From positions 1-64,000 of the forward strand of contig JABDBL010000005.1 in assembly GCA_013288645.1 (NCBI GenBank): a DNA stretch of 64,000 nt, given 5' to 3'. A model generated the notes under the pieces. That model saw nothing but the letters and a program-made list of their open reading frames with translations, had not been told where the DNA came from and did not search any database. Position numbers and translations under genes: made by a program. The stretch comes from Candidatus Melainabacteria bacterium. GTDB taxonomy: Bacteria; Cyanobacteriota; Vampirovibrionia; Obscuribacterales; Obscuribacteraceae. Numbering within the stretch: the first letter of the stretch is position 1; the number at the start of each line of letters is the position of its first letter. This document shows positions 24,025-34,242 of this stretch, one piece after another.

Positions 24025-25023
24025 TTAGTTAACTTTTAAACCTAGTCTAGAACGCTTTTCGTTGATAATAGCAACGTCTTGATTGAGTCTAGTATTGATA
24101 ATATCGAGTTTGGTTGATAATCTATGTTTGTTTGATTCGCTCAATACTCCATCTTTTTTATATTTTGTTTCTAAAGCAGCTACAGTGTTTAATTGTTCTT
24201 TTAATGTAGACACTTGTTGTGCAGATAATCTACCAGCTGTGTATTCATCATCGATTCTTTGCAGCATTTTTGCTTGACGATAGTCAATATCGTCCATTAC
24301 TACTAATTCTCCATTGGTAGTTAGTATACGTGCGGCGATCAATGGTGTGTCAGCGGTTGCGGGCATGAACGGTCTTAGCCGATCCTGGAGATCATTTAGA
24401 TCAACAGCTATTTGAAGAGCTTCTGAATAGGAAATGACACCGTCATTTTGCTTGGCTGTTATTTCACAAGTGGCTATTCTGTCTAATTCTTTTCGCAAAG
24501 CACCAGCTTCTGCGGGATCCACGGTGCCTCCGGCTTGGCAGTTAGTAATCATTGCTTCAATATTGGCACGCTTAGCATCTATTGATGCTACAAAAGGATC
24601 TAAAGCCGGTATTATCGTTAGTGCAATTGGTTTACCAGAAGGATCTATACCAGCTACGACACGACCGCTTTCCTTATTTATAACGACTAAACCAGGATGA
24701 ACTAAGCTTAGATCGGTAAAACCAGATATAGGATTGTAGCCTCCTATTGCGTTGCCAGTAATAGGATCAATTACAAAATATGTGCTGCTGCTAGGTAAAA
24801 CAAAAGCTGTCCCAGTAGGTGTTATAGCAGTTGTTTGAACAGTTGTAGTACTATCAGGATAAACTGATTTAGAAACTGTACGGGTTGTTGTTGTTTCGGA
24901 ACCGCCAGGAACTGGAGTAGTGGTAGTTTTTACTGTAGTTGTCTCTATATCTGCTAATACGGGTAATGAAATTATTCCACTGGCAAATAGCAGTGCCATG
25001 GTAATTTTCTTATTAAAATTCAT
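24025..25023 (-). CDS. Secreted Thr-rich protein with duplicated helical domain
   Basis: The signal peptide (1-24, ending VLA) is followed by a Thr/Ser-rich stretch (TTTVKTTTTPVPGG) and two related helical segments at about 150-215 and 250-325. Each pairs a R-I-D motif with an acidic loop: KQNDGVISYSEALQIAVDL and KKDGVLSESNKHRLSTKLD. The loops resemble EF-hand-like DxDG spacing, but calcium binding is not established. No family was recognised; an envelope role is likely. Confidence 0.7.
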   Translation of the reverse strand: MNFNKKITMALLFASGIISLPVLADIETTTVKTTTTPVPGGSETTTTRTVSKSVYPDSTTTVQTTAITPTGTAFVLPSSSTYFVIDPITGNAIGGYNPISGFTDLSLVHPGLVVINKESGRVVAGIDPSGKPIALTIIPALDPFVASIDAKRANIEAMITNCQAGGTVDPAEAGALRKELDRIATCEITAKQNDGVISYSEALQIAVDLNDLQDRLRPFMPATADTPLIAARILTTNGELVVMDDIDYRQAKMLQRIDDEYTAGRLSAQQVSTLKEQLNTVAALETKYKKDGVLSESNKHRLSTKLDIINTRLNQDVAIINEKRSRLGLKVN

Positions 25024-25169
25024 GCCTTATTTTTCCTTTATTCAAAAATGCTTTAAGACCCGGGGTACAAACTCAACACTGTTTATTTGCATAAACCACA
25101 TAGCTCGGTTTTACAGCTTATTTATATATTCGTCAATTCCTTGCAACGGGTAAGCAAAAAACAGAAAGA

Positions 25170-26123
25170 TTATTCCAAATTGTCTGCTAAAGCACTGGCT
25201 AAGCCGTATTTCTGTACTTGATCAAAATTCACTGCTTTAACAATATCGAAGGCTGCTCCTGAAGTTACAAGTTTTTGAGTTAAGTCTTTAACAAACTTTT
25301 CTCCCTGTGAATCGTGTCCGCCGATAAGGAAGAAAACTATAGTGATTTCGTTTGGATTCTTTAGTGAGTGAGTTAGATCGATCAACAGTTTTTTTACGGC
25401 GTGGGGATCGTCTGGACAGCCGTCTGTTATGATGCCAACCAATAGTGGTTTGATTTTTACTTTTGAAAGTTTCTCTCTCTTAAAATAATCGTCAAAGACT
25501 TTCCTCAAGGGTAGCGTCAAGTTTGTGCTGCCACCGGGATTATTAGTGGCAAAAATATGGGCTAGGCTATTGGTGTTGACACGAGGAAACAAGTAACAAC
25601 CCGAATCAAAAAGCAGAACCGTAAACCCTGCCGGTAGTATTTGTTGAGTCAGTTCTGACATTTGAGCAATTTGTTGTCGACACCATTGCCAGCGAGTATT
25701 TTCTGAACTGCCTCCAATTATTAATGATGGCAGTATGCTTTTTAGTCCTGAATTGCCGTTTCTAGGACAATCTGGTGTGTCCATGGAACCGGACTTATCT
25801 ATTAAAAGGATTATGTCGTGAGCAGCTAATTTCTGCAATTGGACCTGGGTGAGGTTGCCGGGCTCACTTTCTTGATTGACCCCACCTTTTATTGCAGCGG
25901 GATTGTGTGAATTAGGTGTTGGTAAATTGATACGAAAAGCCGAGCTATTGTCGTTGCTGGAACTAGGGTCGTTGTTGTTCGATGAGCTACCAGGTGAATT
26001 GTTGGTCTCACTTTCTACAGGTCTAGACAATCGCAATCTATCTTGAGCGTGAATAGCTATAGAAAAAATTATAGAGAACGAGAGCAATACAAGAATACTG
26101 AGAAAATTTACTCTTCTATTCAT
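25170..26123 (-). CDS. Secreted von Willebrand factor A domain protein
   Basis: A signal peptide (about 1-27) and a Ser/Asn-rich linker lead to a vWA domain from about residue 95 (HDIILLIDKSGSMD). The MIDAS motif DxSxS is present as DKSGS, with the later Thr in PGGSTNLTLP and Asp in GIITDGCPDD, so divalent-metal-dependent binding is likely. It may bind a surface or periplasmic partner. It is followed on the same strand by the secreted Thr-rich gene 146 bp downstream. Confidence 0.85.
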   Translation of the reverse strand: MNRRVNFLSILVLLSFSIIFSIAIHAQDRLRLSRPVESETNNSPGSSSNNNDPSSSNDNSSAFRINLPTPNSHNPAAIKGGVNQESEPGNLTQVQLQKLAAHDIILLIDKSGSMDTPDCPRNGNSGLKSILPSLIIGGSSENTRWQWCRQQIAQMSELTQQILPAGFTVLLFDSGCYLFPRVNTNSLAHIFATNNPGGSTNLTLPLRKVFDDYFKREKLSKVKIKPLLVGIITDGCPDDPHAVKKLLIDLTHSLKNPNEITIVFFLIGGHDSQGEKFVKDLTQKLVTSGAAFDIVKAVNFDQVQKYGLASALADNLE

Positions 26124-26129
26124 TATTGC

Positions 26130-26510
26130 TTATTTTTCTTTAGCATCTTCAGCAAGAATATTGATACCGCTTATCAATAGAAATTGCATAGGCAAACGTG
26201 CCCATAAAAGCCATTTGGGTATAAAGCCGCAATCGATTTTGTTTATTGCCATGTTTAGATTAACAGGAAAAACTGCATAAAGCAGGGTTACTAATCCTTT
26301 GGCGGCAATGCGGCGACTAAAAGGAAACAATAAACCCAGTCCGCCCAGAATTTCAAAAGCACCACTAGCGTAAACTATTTCTTTACGCTTCGGTAAATAA
26401 CTTGGAGTAATTTCGATAAAAGTCCTGGGTCTAATAAAATGCATGAGACCGGCGCAAACAAAAAAGAGTGCGAGCAATTTCCTAGCTGGATCTTTGAAAG
26501 TATTTTCCAT
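26130..26510 (-). CDS. DoxX-like membrane protein
   Basis: About 126 residues with four hydrophobic helices, in the DoxX/DoxD-like family (KLLALFFVCAGLMHFIRP; AFEILGGLGLLFPF). Family roles are varied and mostly undefined, some linked to redox or oxidative stress. The ATG at 26510 is chosen because GGAG lies 8 bases upstream; the longer ORF start at 26549 lacks a site. It is divergent from the MFS gene, with a shared 110-bp promoter region. Confidence 0.8.
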   Translation of the reverse strand: MENTFKDPARKLLALFFVCAGLMHFIRPRTFIEITPSYLPKRKEIVYASGAFEILGGLGLLFPFSRRIAAKGLVTLLYAVFPVNLNMAINKIDCGFIPKWLLWARLPMQFLLISGINILAEDAKEK

Positions 26511-26619
26511 GTCCTTGCTCCGAGAAGCTATCATTATAAGTATATCCACTAATTGTATGAAGTTTCGCTAATATTGCAATTATTGAATGTATAGATGTTG
26601 GCAAAGAGATTTCTTAAGA

Positions 26620-27810
26620 ATGAGCGGTTCCAGTAACACTGTATGGCTAACCCGGAATGTGTTTGCCATTGCAATGTTGAGCTTGTTCTCCGATATGGGG
26701 CACGAATTAACTACAGCTGTATTGCCCCTTTTCCTAGCTACATTTGGTGGCGGTGCTGCTGTCTTGGGTTTAATAGAAGGTATATCTGACGCAGCCTCCG
26801 GTGTTGTCAAACTATGGATGTCCTATTATTCAGACCGTATTGGTAGACGCAAGCCTATTTTAGCTGTTGGTTATTTTGTTACAGCTATGATGGGATTGTT
26901 TGCCTTTGCCACTTCCTGGTGGCAGATGCTTGTAATTAGGACCGTTGCATGGATTGGGCGTGGTGCACGCGGTCCAGTGCGTGATGCATTGCTTTCAGAA
27001 AGTGTACCTGCTGAAGCGCATGGACGGGCGTTTGGATTTGAAGGTGCTATGGATACTCTAGGTGCAGTTATTGGTCCATTGATAGCATTGTCTTTGGTTG
27101 GAATATTGCCGCTTCGCCAGATTTTCTTGATTGCCTTCATCCCAGGGGCAATAACTATAGGTATTGTTTTATTTGTTCTGCGAGATGTTCCCAGACAGCC
27201 ACAACCGCATTTGCGTATGGTGGCATCATTAAGTAAATTACCAGGCAGGTTTTGGCAATATGTTTTAGCAATTGGTATTTTTGGTTTAGGCAATTTTGCC
27301 CATACTTTGCTGGTGTTAAGAGCAGTGACTATACTTACGCCTATCTATGGCATAGCGCAAGCTGGGCGTATGGGAATAGGATTGTATATTTTCCACAATG
27401 TTATATACGCGGCTGCCTCGTATCCGGTGGGCGCGCTTGGTGATAAATTGAATAAAACTATGCTTCTTGCCCTGGGCTATGCGCTATTTGTCGTGATGTG
27501 TATGGGTTTCCTTTTTGTGGATGGTAGTTTAAGCGCTCTGATAGTTCTATTTTTCTTGGCAGGAATTTATATAGCTATTGTAGATTCAATGGAGCGCGCA
27601 TTGGCTGCGGATCTATTGCCACTCGATCAACGCGGCACCGGATATGGTGCTTTGGCTACCGTTAATTCAATAGGTGATTTAATATCCAGTATTGTAGTAG
27701 GCTTTCTCTGGAGCAATGTTTCGATAGCCAGCGGCTTTTACTTCAGCGCAATTACTACTTTTCTCGGTGCAGCAGCTATGTTTCTTTTTTCAAGAAGGAA
27801 GTATATATGA
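26620..27810 (+). CDS. MFS transporter
   Basis: A major facilitator of about 396 residues with about 12 hydrophobic segments. The loop 2-3 signature is present (YYSDRIGRRKP), as is a second half with DKLNK in the matching loop. The RGARGPVRDALLSES segment is typical of a group of uncharacterised bacterial MFS proteins related to efflux pumps. Substrate unknown. The start at 26620 trims an N-terminal extension present in the ORF track that is poor in family-like sequence. Confidence 0.88.
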   Translation: MSGSSNTVWLTRNVFAIAMLSLFSDMGHELTTAVLPLFLATFGGGAAVLGLIEGISDAASGVVKLWMSYYSDRIGRRKPILAVGYFVTAMMGLFAFATSWWQMLVIRTVAWIGRGARGPVRDALLSESVPAEAHGRAFGFEGAMDTLGAVIGPLIALSLVGILPLRQIFLIAFIPGAITIGIVLFVLRDVPRQPQPHLRMVASLSKLPGRFWQYVLAIGIFGLGNFAHTLLVLRAVTILTPIYGIAQAGRMGIGLYIFHNVIYAAASYPVGALGDKLNKTMLLALGYALFVVMCMGFLFVDGSLSALIVLFFLAGIYIAIVDSMERALAADLLPLDQRGTGYGALATVNSIGDLISSIVVGFLWSNVSIASGFYFSAITTFLGAAAMFLFSRRKYI

Positions 27811-27867
27811 GCCATTACAGATATATTCCACTAGAAATTTTGAAAGCTGGATGCATTACTGGGTTTA

Positions 27868-29043
27868 TTAGTCCCAGGAAAGTGCGCCGCCGACTTGATA
27901 ATCAATGACGCGGGTCTCAAAGAAGTTTTTCTCTTTTTTGAGATCAAGCATTTCGCTCATCCAAGGAAATGGATTTTGGACACCGGGATATTGTTCCGGT
28001 AGACCAATTTGTCTAAAGCGACGATTAGCTATGAATTTTAGATATTCAGAGAACATCGGTACATTTAGACCAAGCACGCCATTGGGCATAGTGTCTTCGG
28101 CGTAACGATATTCAAGATCCACACCTTGTTTAATGAGGCTAGTGATTTCTTCTTGGAATTCAGGTGTCCATAAATCTGGATTTTCAGCTTTGATTTGATT
28201 GATTAAATCAATACCAAAATTCAAGTGCATAGATTCATCCCGCAAAATATATTGGAATTCTTCTGATGATCCAGTCATTTTGTTTTGTCTACCAAAAGCT
28301 AACATTTGTACAAAACCAACGTAGAAGAAAATTCCTTCCATGATTACATAGAAGCCAATTAAATTACGCAAAAAGCGTCTATCAGTTTCAGGTGTGCCAG
28401 TGCTGAAATTAGGATCGCACAATTCTTGTGTGAACTGTAATTCAAAAGCAGCCTTATCGTGAATACTAGGTATTTCACGATACATATTGAATACTTCGCC
28501 TTCGTCTAAACCAAGGCTTTCTACAACATATTGATAAGCATGGGTATGCACAGCTTCTTCAAATGCTTGTCTAAGTAAATACTGACGGCATTCAGGATTA
28601 GTGATGTGGCGGTACATTGCCAAAACTAAATTGTTGGCTACAAGCGAATCAGCTGTAGAGAAAAAGCCAAGATTACGCTTGATGATTTTGCGTTCGTCTT
28701 CAGTTAGTCCATTGGGATCTTTCCAAAGAGCAATGTCACGACTCATGCTGATTTCTTGCGGCATCCAATGGTTTGCGCAGGCATCCAAGTATTTTTGCCA
28801 TGCCCATTCGTATTTAAAAGGTACTAACTGATTTAAATCAGCACGACAATTGATAATGCGTTTTTCATCTACCTTGATACGAGCAGCATTAAAGTTTATT
28901 TTTTCTAGACCGGTTACGCCGCTTGTAACAGTGGGTTCAGCAACTGCAGCTGCTGTTTTACCGGGTGCTGGTCCAGCGATTGCAGGAGCAACAGGCGATT
29001 TTTTTGTTGTTATATGAGTGTCGTCAAAACTAAGCATTTTCAT
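27868..29043 (-). CDS. nrdB: Ribonucleotide reductase class Ia, beta subunit
   Basis: Provides the diiron-tyrosyl radical for deoxyribonucleotide synthesis. Ligands are visible in GFFSTADSL (Asp), [11 protein letters not shown] (Glu, His, with the radical Tyr in the expected position), VIMEGIFFY (Glu) and RDESMHLNF (Glu and His). An Ala/Pro-rich N-terminal extension of about 45 residues precedes the fold. It lies 25 bp after nrdA and is co-transcribed. Confidence 0.96.
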   Translation of the reverse strand: MKMLSFDDTHITTKKSPVAPAIAGPAPGKTAAAVAEPTVTSGVTGLEKINFNAARIKVDEKRIINCRADLNQLVPFKYEWAWQKYLDACANHWMPQEISMSRDIALWKDPNGLTEDERKIIKRNLGFFSTADSLVANNLVLAMYRHITNPECRQYLLRQAFEEAVHTHAYQYVVESLGLDEGEVFNMYREIPSIHDKAAFELQFTQELCDPNFSTGTPETDRRFLRNLIGFYVIMEGIFFYVGFVQMLAFGRQNKMTGSSEEFQYILRDESMHLNFGIDLINQIKAENPDLWTPEFQEEITSLIKQGVDLEYRYAEDTMPNGVLGLNVPMFSEYLKFIANRRFRQIGLPEQYPGVQNPFPWMSEMLDLKKEKNFFETRVIDYQVGGALSWD

Positions 29044-29068
29044 TCTCCATGTCTATAAATGTTGGAAA

Positions 29069-31951
29069 TTACTGGCAAGCTTCACAATCAGGGTCTGTGA
29101 TTATGCACCCTTGGATGTTGTCGATTAATGTATCAAGCGATGGCTTGTTTTCATGATCTCCGTTGCCTTTTCCGTTGCCGTTAAACTCCTCTCTGGCAGT
29201 TTTTACTGCGTTTAGTACTGATGTTTGAACTGTGGACTTTTCAGCGGCGGTGGCACTTGTTGTCCGCAAGTAATAAGTTGTTTTCAAGCCTACTTGCCAA
29301 GCGAGTTTATACAATTCATCAAGTTTGCGTCCGCTTGGCTCAGCCATATATAGATTCAAACTCTGCGCTTGATCTATCCATTTTTGTCTTCTAGCAGCTG
29401 CTTGAATTATCCAGTAGGGCTCAATTTCAAAGGCAGTTGCATAGAGTTTTTTCATTTCATTTGGAATGCGTTCGATGGGCTGTACGGAACCGTCGAAATA
29501 TTTGAGGTCATGGACCATTACTTCATCCCAGATGCCTAAAGCTTTCAAATCAGCAACCAAGTAAGGGTTTAATACAGTAAATTCACCGGAGAGATTTGAT
29601 TTTACATATAAGTTTTGGAAAATAGGCTCAATTGATTGGCTGACACCAATAATATTAGATATGGTGGCAGTAGGAGCAATAGCCAAGCAGTTGCTGTTGC
29701 GCATACCCCATTGAGAAATATGTTCGCGTACATAATTCCAGTCAAGGCGTCCATCCATTTTTACGGGAATTTCTGAGCCCCTTGATTCAGCCAAAAGTCT
29801 CACACTATCTTGCGGCAATATGCCTTTATCCCAAAGCGAGCCCTTATAGCTTGAATATACACCACGTTCGCGAGCTAATTCGCTACTAGCTAGGATAGTA
29901 TGATAGCTAATCAATTCCTGACTATAATCGGCCATTTCGATTGCTTCTTCTGATGCATAAGGAACACGCATTTTGATAAGCATGTCTTGGAAACCCATTA
30001 AACCCAGACCAACAGGTCTATGTCTAGCATTAGAACGTTTCGCTTTATCAACACTGTAATAGTTGATGTCGATAACGTTGTCGAGCATTCTTATCGCTGT
30101 GCGGCAAGTACGCGATATTTTGTCATAGTCAAGCTGATTGTTTGTATCTAAGTGATTAACTAAGTTAATAGATCCAAGATTGCAAACTGCTATTTCTTGA
30201 TTGGATGTATTGAGCGTAATTTCAGTGCAAAGATTAGAACTATGTACAACGCCAATATGTTGTTGTGGGCTTCTTATATTGCAAACATCTTTGAAGGTCA
30301 TCCAGGGATGTCCTGTTTCAAAAAGCATTGAGAGCATTTTGCGCCATAGATCTTTGGCTGCTATGCGCTTGAAGAGTTTAAGTTCTCCACTGTATGTCAT
30401 GCCCTCATAGCGTTCATAGGCTTCTTTGAAAGCGCGGCCATATAAGTTGTGTAAATCTGGCACATCATCAGGACTGAATAATGTCCAGTTGCCATCTTGC
30501 ATTACTCTTTCCATAAAGAGGTCAGGGATCCAGTTGGCTGTATTCATATCGTGAGTGCGTCTGCGATCATCACCTGTGTTTTTCCGCAACTCAATAAATT
30601 CTTCTATATCTAAGTGCCAGGTTTCTAAATAGCAGCATACAGCACCTTTACGCTTGCCACCTTGATTAACAGCTACAGCTGTATCGTTGACCACTTTCAA
30701 GAAAGGTACAACCCCTTGGCTCTTGCCATTGGTGCCTTTTATGTGAGCGCCTAATGCTCGTACAGGTGTCCAGTCATTACCAAGACCGCCTGAGAATTTC
30801 GACAATAAAGCATTGTCTTTCATTACTTCATAGATATTGTTCAGGTCATCATCTACGGTGCTTAAGAAGCAAGATGATAATTGTGGACGATGAGTGCCGG
30901 AATTAAATAATGTTGGTGTGGAAGAAACATAATCAAAAGTAGAAAGCAGGTTGTAAAACTCAATTGCTCTATCTTCTTTGTTGCTTTCTTCAAGAGCCAA
31001 GCCCATGGCTACCCGCATCCAGAATGTTTGTGGCAATTCAATCTTTTTGCCTTGCACATGTACCAGATAACGATCGACCAATGTTTGTAATCCTAAATAT
31101 TGGAATTTAAGATCACGGTCGGCTTGTATGGCGTAGGCGAGTTTTTCTAGATCAAATTCTTTTAGTCTTGGATTCAGTAAGCCAGCCTCAACACCCTTTT
31201 GTACATATTCTTTAAAATGCCAAGGATAACGCTCAGCCATTTGTGATTGAGCAACCGGTTCACCCAATACTTCCCAACGTACTTGGTCTAAAAGTAGTCT
31301 GGCAGCAACGTAAGCATAATTTGGCTCGTTTTCAATTAGGGCACGGGTGCCAAAGACTGCTGATTGAAAAACTTCTGATTCTTTAACACCTTCATATAGA
31401 TTGGATAATGTGCCATCAATAATTTTTTGGGCTGCAACAAATTCAAGACCAGCACAAGCTTCTTCAACTACGGAGAAAAGCCGGCATTGATCTAATGGTA
31501 TTGTGTGCCCATAATGGGTAGTAATATTAATTTGTGGTATGCCAGGTATGAACGGAGCCTCAGCAGCACGTTGTTTGGCTCTTTCTTCTCTATAAAGTAT
31601 GTATCGACGAGCAACATCATGCTCACCGGCTCTCATTAAAACTAATTCGACTTGGTCTTGGATATGCTCTATATGTAAAAGTCCGCCATTAGGTAGACGG
31701 CCTTTAAGAGTATCAATTACCTGAATAGTTAACTTATGAACGAGATCCTTAATACGTGAGCTTTCCGGGGCGTCATGGCCTTCTGCTGCCAGGAAAGCCT
31801 TGGTCATGGCTACGGCTATTTTTTTAGGGTCGAAATCGACTACTGTATTATTGCGACGCAACACTTTGTACGGCTCTTGGTGAGCTTGAGGTGGTGTAAC
31901 GTCAATATATTCGAATCCCATAGTTTGTTGTGTTTGCGTAACCTGTGTCAT
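29069..31951 (-). CDS. nrdA: Ribonucleotide reductase class Ia, alpha subunit
   Basis: A 960-residue catalytic subunit. The N-terminal ATP-cone is present (YKVLRRNNTVVDFDPKKIAV), giving dATP inhibition. Active-site sequence appears at SSNLCTEITLNTSNQEIAVC and NLGSINLV, and the radical-transfer tyrosines lie in LKTTYYLRT. The C terminus ends in CEACQ, the swinging CxxC that is re-reduced by thioredoxin or glutaredoxin. NrdR-like boxes lie upstream. Confidence 0.96.
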   Translation of the reverse strand: MTQVTQTQQTMGFEYIDVTPPQAHQEPYKVLRRNNTVVDFDPKKIAVAMTKAFLAAEGHDAPESSRIKDLVHKLTIQVIDTLKGRLPNGGLLHIEHIQDQVELVLMRAGEHDVARRYILYREERAKQRAAEAPFIPGIPQINITTHYGHTIPLDQCRLFSVVEEACAGLEFVAAQKIIDGTLSNLYEGVKESEVFQSAVFGTRALIENEPNYAYVAARLLLDQVRWEVLGEPVAQSQMAERYPWHFKEYVQKGVEAGLLNPRLKEFDLEKLAYAIQADRDLKFQYLGLQTLVDRYLVHVQGKKIELPQTFWMRVAMGLALEESNKEDRAIEFYNLLSTFDYVSSTPTLFNSGTHRPQLSSCFLSTVDDDLNNIYEVMKDNALLSKFSGGLGNDWTPVRALGAHIKGTNGKSQGVVPFLKVVNDTAVAVNQGGKRKGAVCCYLETWHLDIEEFIELRKNTGDDRRRTHDMNTANWIPDLFMERVMQDGNWTLFSPDDVPDLHNLYGRAFKEAYERYEGMTYSGELKLFKRIAAKDLWRKMLSMLFETGHPWMTFKDVCNIRSPQQHIGVVHSSNLCTEITLNTSNQEIAVCNLGSINLVNHLDTNNQLDYDKISRTCRTAIRMLDNVIDINYYSVDKAKRSNARHRPVGLGLMGFQDMLIKMRVPYASEEAIEMADYSQELISYHTILASSELARERGVYSSYKGSLWDKGILPQDSVRLLAESRGSEIPVKMDGRLDWNYVREHISQWGMRNSNCLAIAPTATISNIIGVSQSIEPIFQNLYVKSNLSGEFTVLNPYLVADLKALGIWDEVMVHDLKYFDGSVQPIERIPNEMKKLYATAFEIEPYWIIQAAARRQKWIDQAQSLNLYMAEPSGRKLDELYKLAWQVGLKTTYYLRTTSATAAEKSTVQTSVLNAVKTAREEFNGNGKGNGDHENKPSLDTLIDNIQGCIITDPDCEACQ

Positions 31952-31980
31952 CTTTTGCTCCTGTCTTCTTTTAATATTCT

Positions 31981-32027
31981 ACTATATTACTAGCGTTTTA
32001 TTTTTAGTAAAGCACTATTAGTAGTGT
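31981..32027. promoter_or_regulatory. Candidate NrdR box pair upstream of nrdA
   Basis: GCACTATTAGTAGTGT (32012-32027) closely fits the NrdR consensus ACACwATATaTwGTGT. A weaker match, ACTATATTACTAGCGT (31981-31996), lies exactly 31 bp away, the usual spacing of paired NrdR boxes. Confidence 0.6.
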
Positions 32028-32203
32028 TTTTAGATTAAAAATACACTTTTGGCTGAAAAGACAAAAAAGTTCAACAAATCTCTAAAAGTTAGATGATTTA
32101 TTGGCAAATTTATTTATTATTCCAGTCAAAAATGATTATTTGAGCAAGGTACCATTAGTCTAAAGCTTCTACAAGACCGGCGATTGTATGATTATTGAGG
32201 ATT

Positions 32204-32219
32204 GCACTGTATATAGTGC
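32204..32219. promoter_or_regulatory. Lone NrdR-like palindrome
   Basis: GCACTGTATATAGTGC is a near-perfect palindrome resembling an NrdR box, but no partner at the usual spacing was found. It could serve the divergent osmC side or a distal nrd promoter. Confidence 0.45.
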
Positions 32220-32481
32220 TGACGATTGCATATCCAAAGGAGAGCGGATGATCGGTCTTTTTTCTATTGTAATTTTTGCCGAATTTTTTTTATGGCACAA
32301 TCTCTAAGATCAATAATAGATTACAAGAATTGTATATATTGAAGGCGATATTCGTTTATCCTTATAAAATATAATTGTGCCATTAATTTCTTAATTAAAG
32401 GCTATTAGAAGAGCTATTTTAAAGGCTGCAGAATAAAATTTTTATTTGTACGCAATTTATCAGGCACAGGAGAAATGATTG

Positions 32482-32892
32482 ATGGCCAAAGTAGAAGTGA
32501 AGACATCCAAAGAAGGGCATTACCGGCAAGAGATCAATACTGGTAAATATCAGATAAATGCCGATGCTCCGGCAACTGCTGGTGGCGAAGCTACAGCTCC
32601 TGATCCTCATGAATTGCTTTTGGCCGCTCTAGGCGCTTGCTCATCCATAACAATGCAAATGTATGCCAAGCGTAAAGGTTATCCGTTAAAAACAGTAAAG
32701 GTGGAATTAAGCGAAAGTAAACAGGAAGAAGCTCCCGGGCAAACAACTGTTGTGATAAGTAAAAATATTAAGGTGAGTGGAGATTTAACTGACGAGCAAG
32801 TAAATGACTTGAAAGTTATAGCTGACAAATGTCCAGTGCATAAGCTAATTTCCGGTAACAAACAAATCAATACTACTATTAGTCATAATTAG
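32482..32892 (+). CDS. OsmC/Ohr-family protein
   Basis: About 136 residues. The two conserved Cys lie in ALGACSSITMQMYAKRKG and DKCPVHKLI, the arrangement of OsmC-like thiol peroxidases and the YhfA subgroup. It probably reduces organic hydroperoxides or a related substrate. AGGAG lies 9 bases before the ATG at 32482; the TTG at 32479 in the ORF track is less likely. It heads the osmC-cupin-birA run. Confidence 0.92.
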   Translation: MAKVEVKTSKEGHYRQEINTGKYQINADAPATAGGEATAPDPHELLLAALGACSSITMQMYAKRKGYPLKTVKVELSESKQEEAPGQTTVVISKNIKVSGDLTDEQVNDLKVIADKCPVHKLISGNKQINTTISHN

Positions 32893-32923
32893 CAGTTTAA
32901 ATTTGTTCTACAGGATGGCACAA

Positions 32924-33286
32924 ATGGTAAAGATCGACATTGCAGAAAAATTCAAGCTATTTAGTGAGTATTGGCGGCCTAAGGTTATTGGCTCGATAAA
33001 CGGCCAAGAACTTAGAATAGCTAAAGTGAAAGGTGAATTACCCTGGCATACACATGAAAAAGAAGACGAATTGTTTCTAGTATGGAAAGGGCAATTTCGA
33101 GTTGAATTTCGCGATCACATAGTGGAACTTGGTCCTGGACAGGCAGTTGTCGTGCCTCATGGAATTGAGCATAGAACAGCGGCTGACGAAGAAGCGGAAA
33201 TATTGATTTTTGAACCGGCAGACACCCGCAATACTGGGGACGTTCAAGATGACTATTACACAGCACCCAATGCAGTACACATCTAA
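32924..33286 (+). CDS. Small cupin-domain protein
   Basis: A single conserved beta-barrel of about 120 residues. The metal-binding motifs are LPWHTHEKEDELFLVWKG (HxH...E) and PHGIEHRT. Such proteins bind metal and often act as isomerases, dioxygenases or sensors; substrate unknown. AGGA lies 8 bases before the ATG at 32924; earlier ATGs lack a site. It overlaps birA by about 38 bp. Confidence 0.85.
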   Translation: MVKIDIAEKFKLFSEYWRPKVIGSINGQELRIAKVKGELPWHTHEKEDELFLVWKGQFRVEFRDHIVELGPGQAVVVPHGIEHRTAADEEAEILIFEPADTRNTGDVQDDYYTAPNAVHI

Positions 33287-34172
33287 AGATACGATTAATC
33301 TTGATTTGGCTCAAATCGAAGCCGGTCTAAAGACAAATTGGTTAGGGCGCTCTAAGCAACCTAATGAATTTTGGCAAACGATAGATTCTACTAATAATAG
33401 GGCAATAGAATTAGCGCGTGCAGGTGCGGCTGCCGGAGTGATTGTAATTGCTGGTCATCAGAGCGCTGGTCGCGGACGCAGCGGCAATAGCTGGCTGTCA
33501 CCGGCAAACACCGGTCTTTATCTAAGTTTCATTGCCAGACCTAAATTTGCCGCCGAGCACATACCTGTGGTGACGCTTGTCATTGGAGTTGCCGTAGTGC
33601 GTGCCATTCAAAGTTGCTTGGGAATAAAAGTGGGTTTGAAGTGGGTGAATGATCTTATAATAGATGGAAAAAAAGTAGGCGGCATTTTAGCCGAATATGT
33701 TTCTAAAGCAGCTCTTAGTATTAAGGAAAGAACAAACGATTCGACAAGAGATATTTTAAATGATACAGCCCAAGCTGCTTTAGTAATAGGTATTGGCTTG
33801 AATCTGTCTAGCCCGAAACAAGAATTGCCTGTAGATTTAGAGCAAAAAATGGGTTTTTTAGAATCTTTTATGACTGGTTCTGTTGATCAGCAATTCATTG
33901 ATAGGAATGAACTAGTAGTTTGTTTGGCCAATGAATTAGAAATAGCATTGGAGCAAATGCAAATAGACTTACAATTGCTTCTAAATCAATGGCGGACTTA
34001 TTCAGTTACTATAGGTGCAGAAATTTTAGCTAAAGTAGGAAATGACAATATCATTGGACAAGCGCTTGATATTACCGATAGCGGCGAGCTAATCGTCAAA
34101 ACAATTCAGGGTAATATTACTCTTGCTGCTGGCGAGATAAGCATACGTAAGCCGGATGGATCTTATACTTGA
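33249..34172 (+). CDS. birA: Biotin-[acetyl-CoA-carboxylase] ligase
   Basis: Attaches biotin to the carboxylase carrier protein. The catalytic motif GRGRSGNSWLSPANTGLYLS, the lysine-containing KWVNDLIIDGKKVGGIL and a C-terminal SH3-like cap are present. There is no N-terminal helix-turn-helix, so it is an enzyme only, not a repressor. The start at 33249 is chosen because GGGGA lies about 8 bases upstream. An insert of about 25 residues near SKAALSIKERTND lengthens the loop before VIGIGLNL. Confidence 0.93.
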   Translation: MTITQHPMQYTSKDTINLDLAQIEAGLKTNWLGRSKQPNEFWQTIDSTNNRAIELARAGAAAGVIVIAGHQSAGRGRSGNSWLSPANTGLYLSFIARPKFAAEHIPVVTLVIGVAVVRAIQSCLGIKVGLKWVNDLIIDGKKVGGILAEYVSKAALSIKERTNDSTRDILNDTAQAALVIGIGLNLSSPKQELPVDLEQKMGFLESFMTGSVDQQFIDRNELVVCLANELEIALEQMQIDLQLLLNQWRTYSVTIGAEILAKVGNDNIIGQALDITDSGELIVKTIQGNITLAAGEISIRKPDGSYT

Positions 34173-34242
34173 ATCTGATAATAATCGCTATTCAGTTTAA
34201 TATTATAAGGATCGACTAAAACACGGGGCGGCAATTTAAACC

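Larger units (their letters stand above)
31952..32481. other. Long nrdA/osmC intergenic region
   Basis: No gene was seen. It holds the divergent promoters of nrdAB and the osmC-like gene and the NrdR-like palindromes listed separately. Confidence 0.7.
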
